Assembly: GCA_934663625.1 (NCBI GenBank)
Contig: CAKUKP010000107.1
Span: forward strand, 1 to 6,485
Length of the DNA: 6,485 nucleotides
Direction: 5' to 3'
Source: an uncultured Clostridia bacterium
GTDB taxonomy: Bacteria; Bacillota; Clostridia; Christensenellales; Aristaeellaceae
Shown here piece after piece: positions 5,575 through 6,485 of the stretch. A program made the translations under genes and the position numbers. Under the pieces are notes generated by a model, which was not told where the DNA came from, did not search any database, and saw only the letters and a list, made by a program, of their open reading frames with translations. The number at the start of each line of letters is the position of its first letter. Position 1 is the stretch's first letter.

Positions 5575-6450
5575 ATGATGAATCAATTTGCATTGTTTAC
5601 CGATTCCAGCTGCGATCTTCCGCTGTATCTGGCGGAGGAAATGGAGCTTACCGTACTGCCGCTGACGCTGCACATGGACGGCAGCGATTATAAAAACTAT
5701 CTGGACGAACGCGACATCACCTACCCCGATTTTTACGCGGCGCTGCCCAAGGCGCACAACGTAAAGACCTCGGCGACGAACACGCAGGCGTTCATCGAAG
5801 CGATGGAGCCGGTTCTGGACGCGGGTCAGGATATCCTCTACATCGGCTTTTCCTCCGCGCTGAGCGGCACCTGCAACGCGGGTTTTCAGGCGGCGGCGGA
5901 GCTGCGTGAAAAATACCCCGATCGCAAGATTTACTGCGTGGATTCGCTGTGCGCATCGATGGGCGAAGGTCTGCTGGTAACGCTGGCGGATCAGAAGCGC
6001 CGCACGGGCGCGAGCATCGAAGAGGTGCGCGATTACGTGGAAGATACGAAACTGCACGTTTGCCACTGGTTCACGGTGGACGATCTGAACCATCTGAAAA
6101 GGGGCGGCCGCGTGAGCGCGACGGCGGCGTTTCTGGGCACAATGCTGGGCATCAAGCCCATCATGCACGTGGACAACGCGGGCCGGCTGATTCCCGTGGA
6201 CAAGCAGCGCGGCAGAAAGGCCTCCGTTCGCCGTCTGGCGGATGAAATGCAGCGTCTGGCGATCAACCCCGCGGAGCAGAAGGTATACATTTCCCACGGC
6301 GGCTGCGAGGAGGATGCAAAGACGCTCGCCAACATCATCCGTGAGCGCATGGGCACGACCGATATCACCATCGGCTACGTCGGCCCCGTGATCGGCGCGC
6401 ATTCCGGCCCTGGCACGCTGGCGCTGTTCTTCCTCGGAACAGAAAGATAA
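5575..6450 (+). CDS. DegV family (FakB-like) fatty-acid-binding protein
   Basis: A 291-residue cytoplasmic protein of normal DegV length. Characterised members (FakB) hold a fatty acid while FakA phosphorylates it, feeding acyl-phosphate into membrane phospholipid synthesis. Family landmarks are the N-terminal strand and loop FTDSSCDLP (8-16), TSATNT (65-70), SSALSGT (93-99), KRGGRVS (175-181), and GPVIGAHSGPGTLALFF near the C-terminus with H276. T65/S66, S97/T99 and H276 fit the places where FakB proteins contact the fatty-acid carboxylate. Two Met codons open the frame (5575 and 5578); GAGGTGA lies 6 or 9 nt before them, so either could be used. It has its own promoter. No fakA kinase gene is present in the window, as is common because Bacillota genomes usually carry several scattered degV paralogues. 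The family is certain; the ligand preference is unknown. Confidence 0.95.
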   Translation: MMNQFALFTDSSCDLPLYLAEEMELTVLPLTLHMDGSDYKNYLDERDITYPDFYAALPKAHNVKTSATNTQAFIEAMEPVLDAGQDILYIGFSSALSGTCNAGFQAAAELREKYPDRKIYCVDSLCASMGEGLLVTLADQKRRTGASIEEVRDYVEDTKLHVCHWFTVDDLNHLKRGGRVSATAAFLGTMLGIKPIMHVDNAGRLIPVDKQRGRKASVRRLADEMQRLAINPAEQKVYISHGGCEEDAKTLANIIRERMGTTDITIGYVGPVIGAHSGPGTLALFFLGTER

Positions 6451-6485
6451 TGTCTCCAAAATCTCACAACGCACCGGATACTTTT

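Noticed and set aside
5500..6474. A 324-codon minus-strand open frame opposite the DegV-like gene
   Set aside because: The plus strand has a promoter, a ribosome binding site and all DegV landmarks; the reverse frame is Arg/His/Gln-rich with no recognisable domain.

Overview
The window looks like a chromosomal stretch from a moderately GC-rich member of the Bacillota, most likely a clostridial-type anaerobe. The support is indirect: strong GGAGG-type ribosome binding sites before most genes, sigma-A-like promoters, GC-ending codons, a DegV-family fatty-acid-binding protein, and a marR-plus-two-ABC-half-transporter operon of a kind common in Clostridia. No gene here fixes the genus.

Layout, left to right. 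Positions 1-89 hold the last 28 codons of an unidentified plus-strand gene, whose stop codon lies inside an intrinsic terminator (88-110). Facing it on the minus strand is a tRNA-Arg(ACG) gene (194-270) with an encoded CCA end, a near-consensus promoter (297-325) and its own terminator hairpin (151-189). Positions 331-718 carry no convincing gene. Most of that stretch (415-638) is a series of inverted repeats, three of which abut with no spacer. It is either a MITE/REP-like element or the DNA of a structured RNA, and it is the least explained part of the window.

Positions 719-4788 are a minus-strand operon: a MarR-family regulator, then two ABC half-transporters joined by a TAATG stop/start overlap. 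The second gene of the operon has the degenerate ATPase residues (Asp for the Walker B Glu, Gln for the H-loop His) and the third has the intact ones, which predicts a heterodimeric exporter with one working and one crippled ATP site, as in TM287/288, LmrCD and BmrCD. Two identical 12-bp palindromes sit just downstream of the marR -10 box, over the probable transcription start. The simplest model is that MarR represses its own operon and releases it when it binds a toxic or signalling ligand.

On the plus strand follow a small secreted protein of unknown function (4984-5457), with an extended -10 promoter, and a DegV/FakB-like protein (5575-6450) with its own strong promoter. Positions 6451-6485 hold nothing recognisable before the window ends.

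The gene content is mostly ordinary. The points worth following up are the hairpin array, the tandem palindromic operator, the asymmetric ABC pair and a U-U mismatch in the tRNA acceptor stem.
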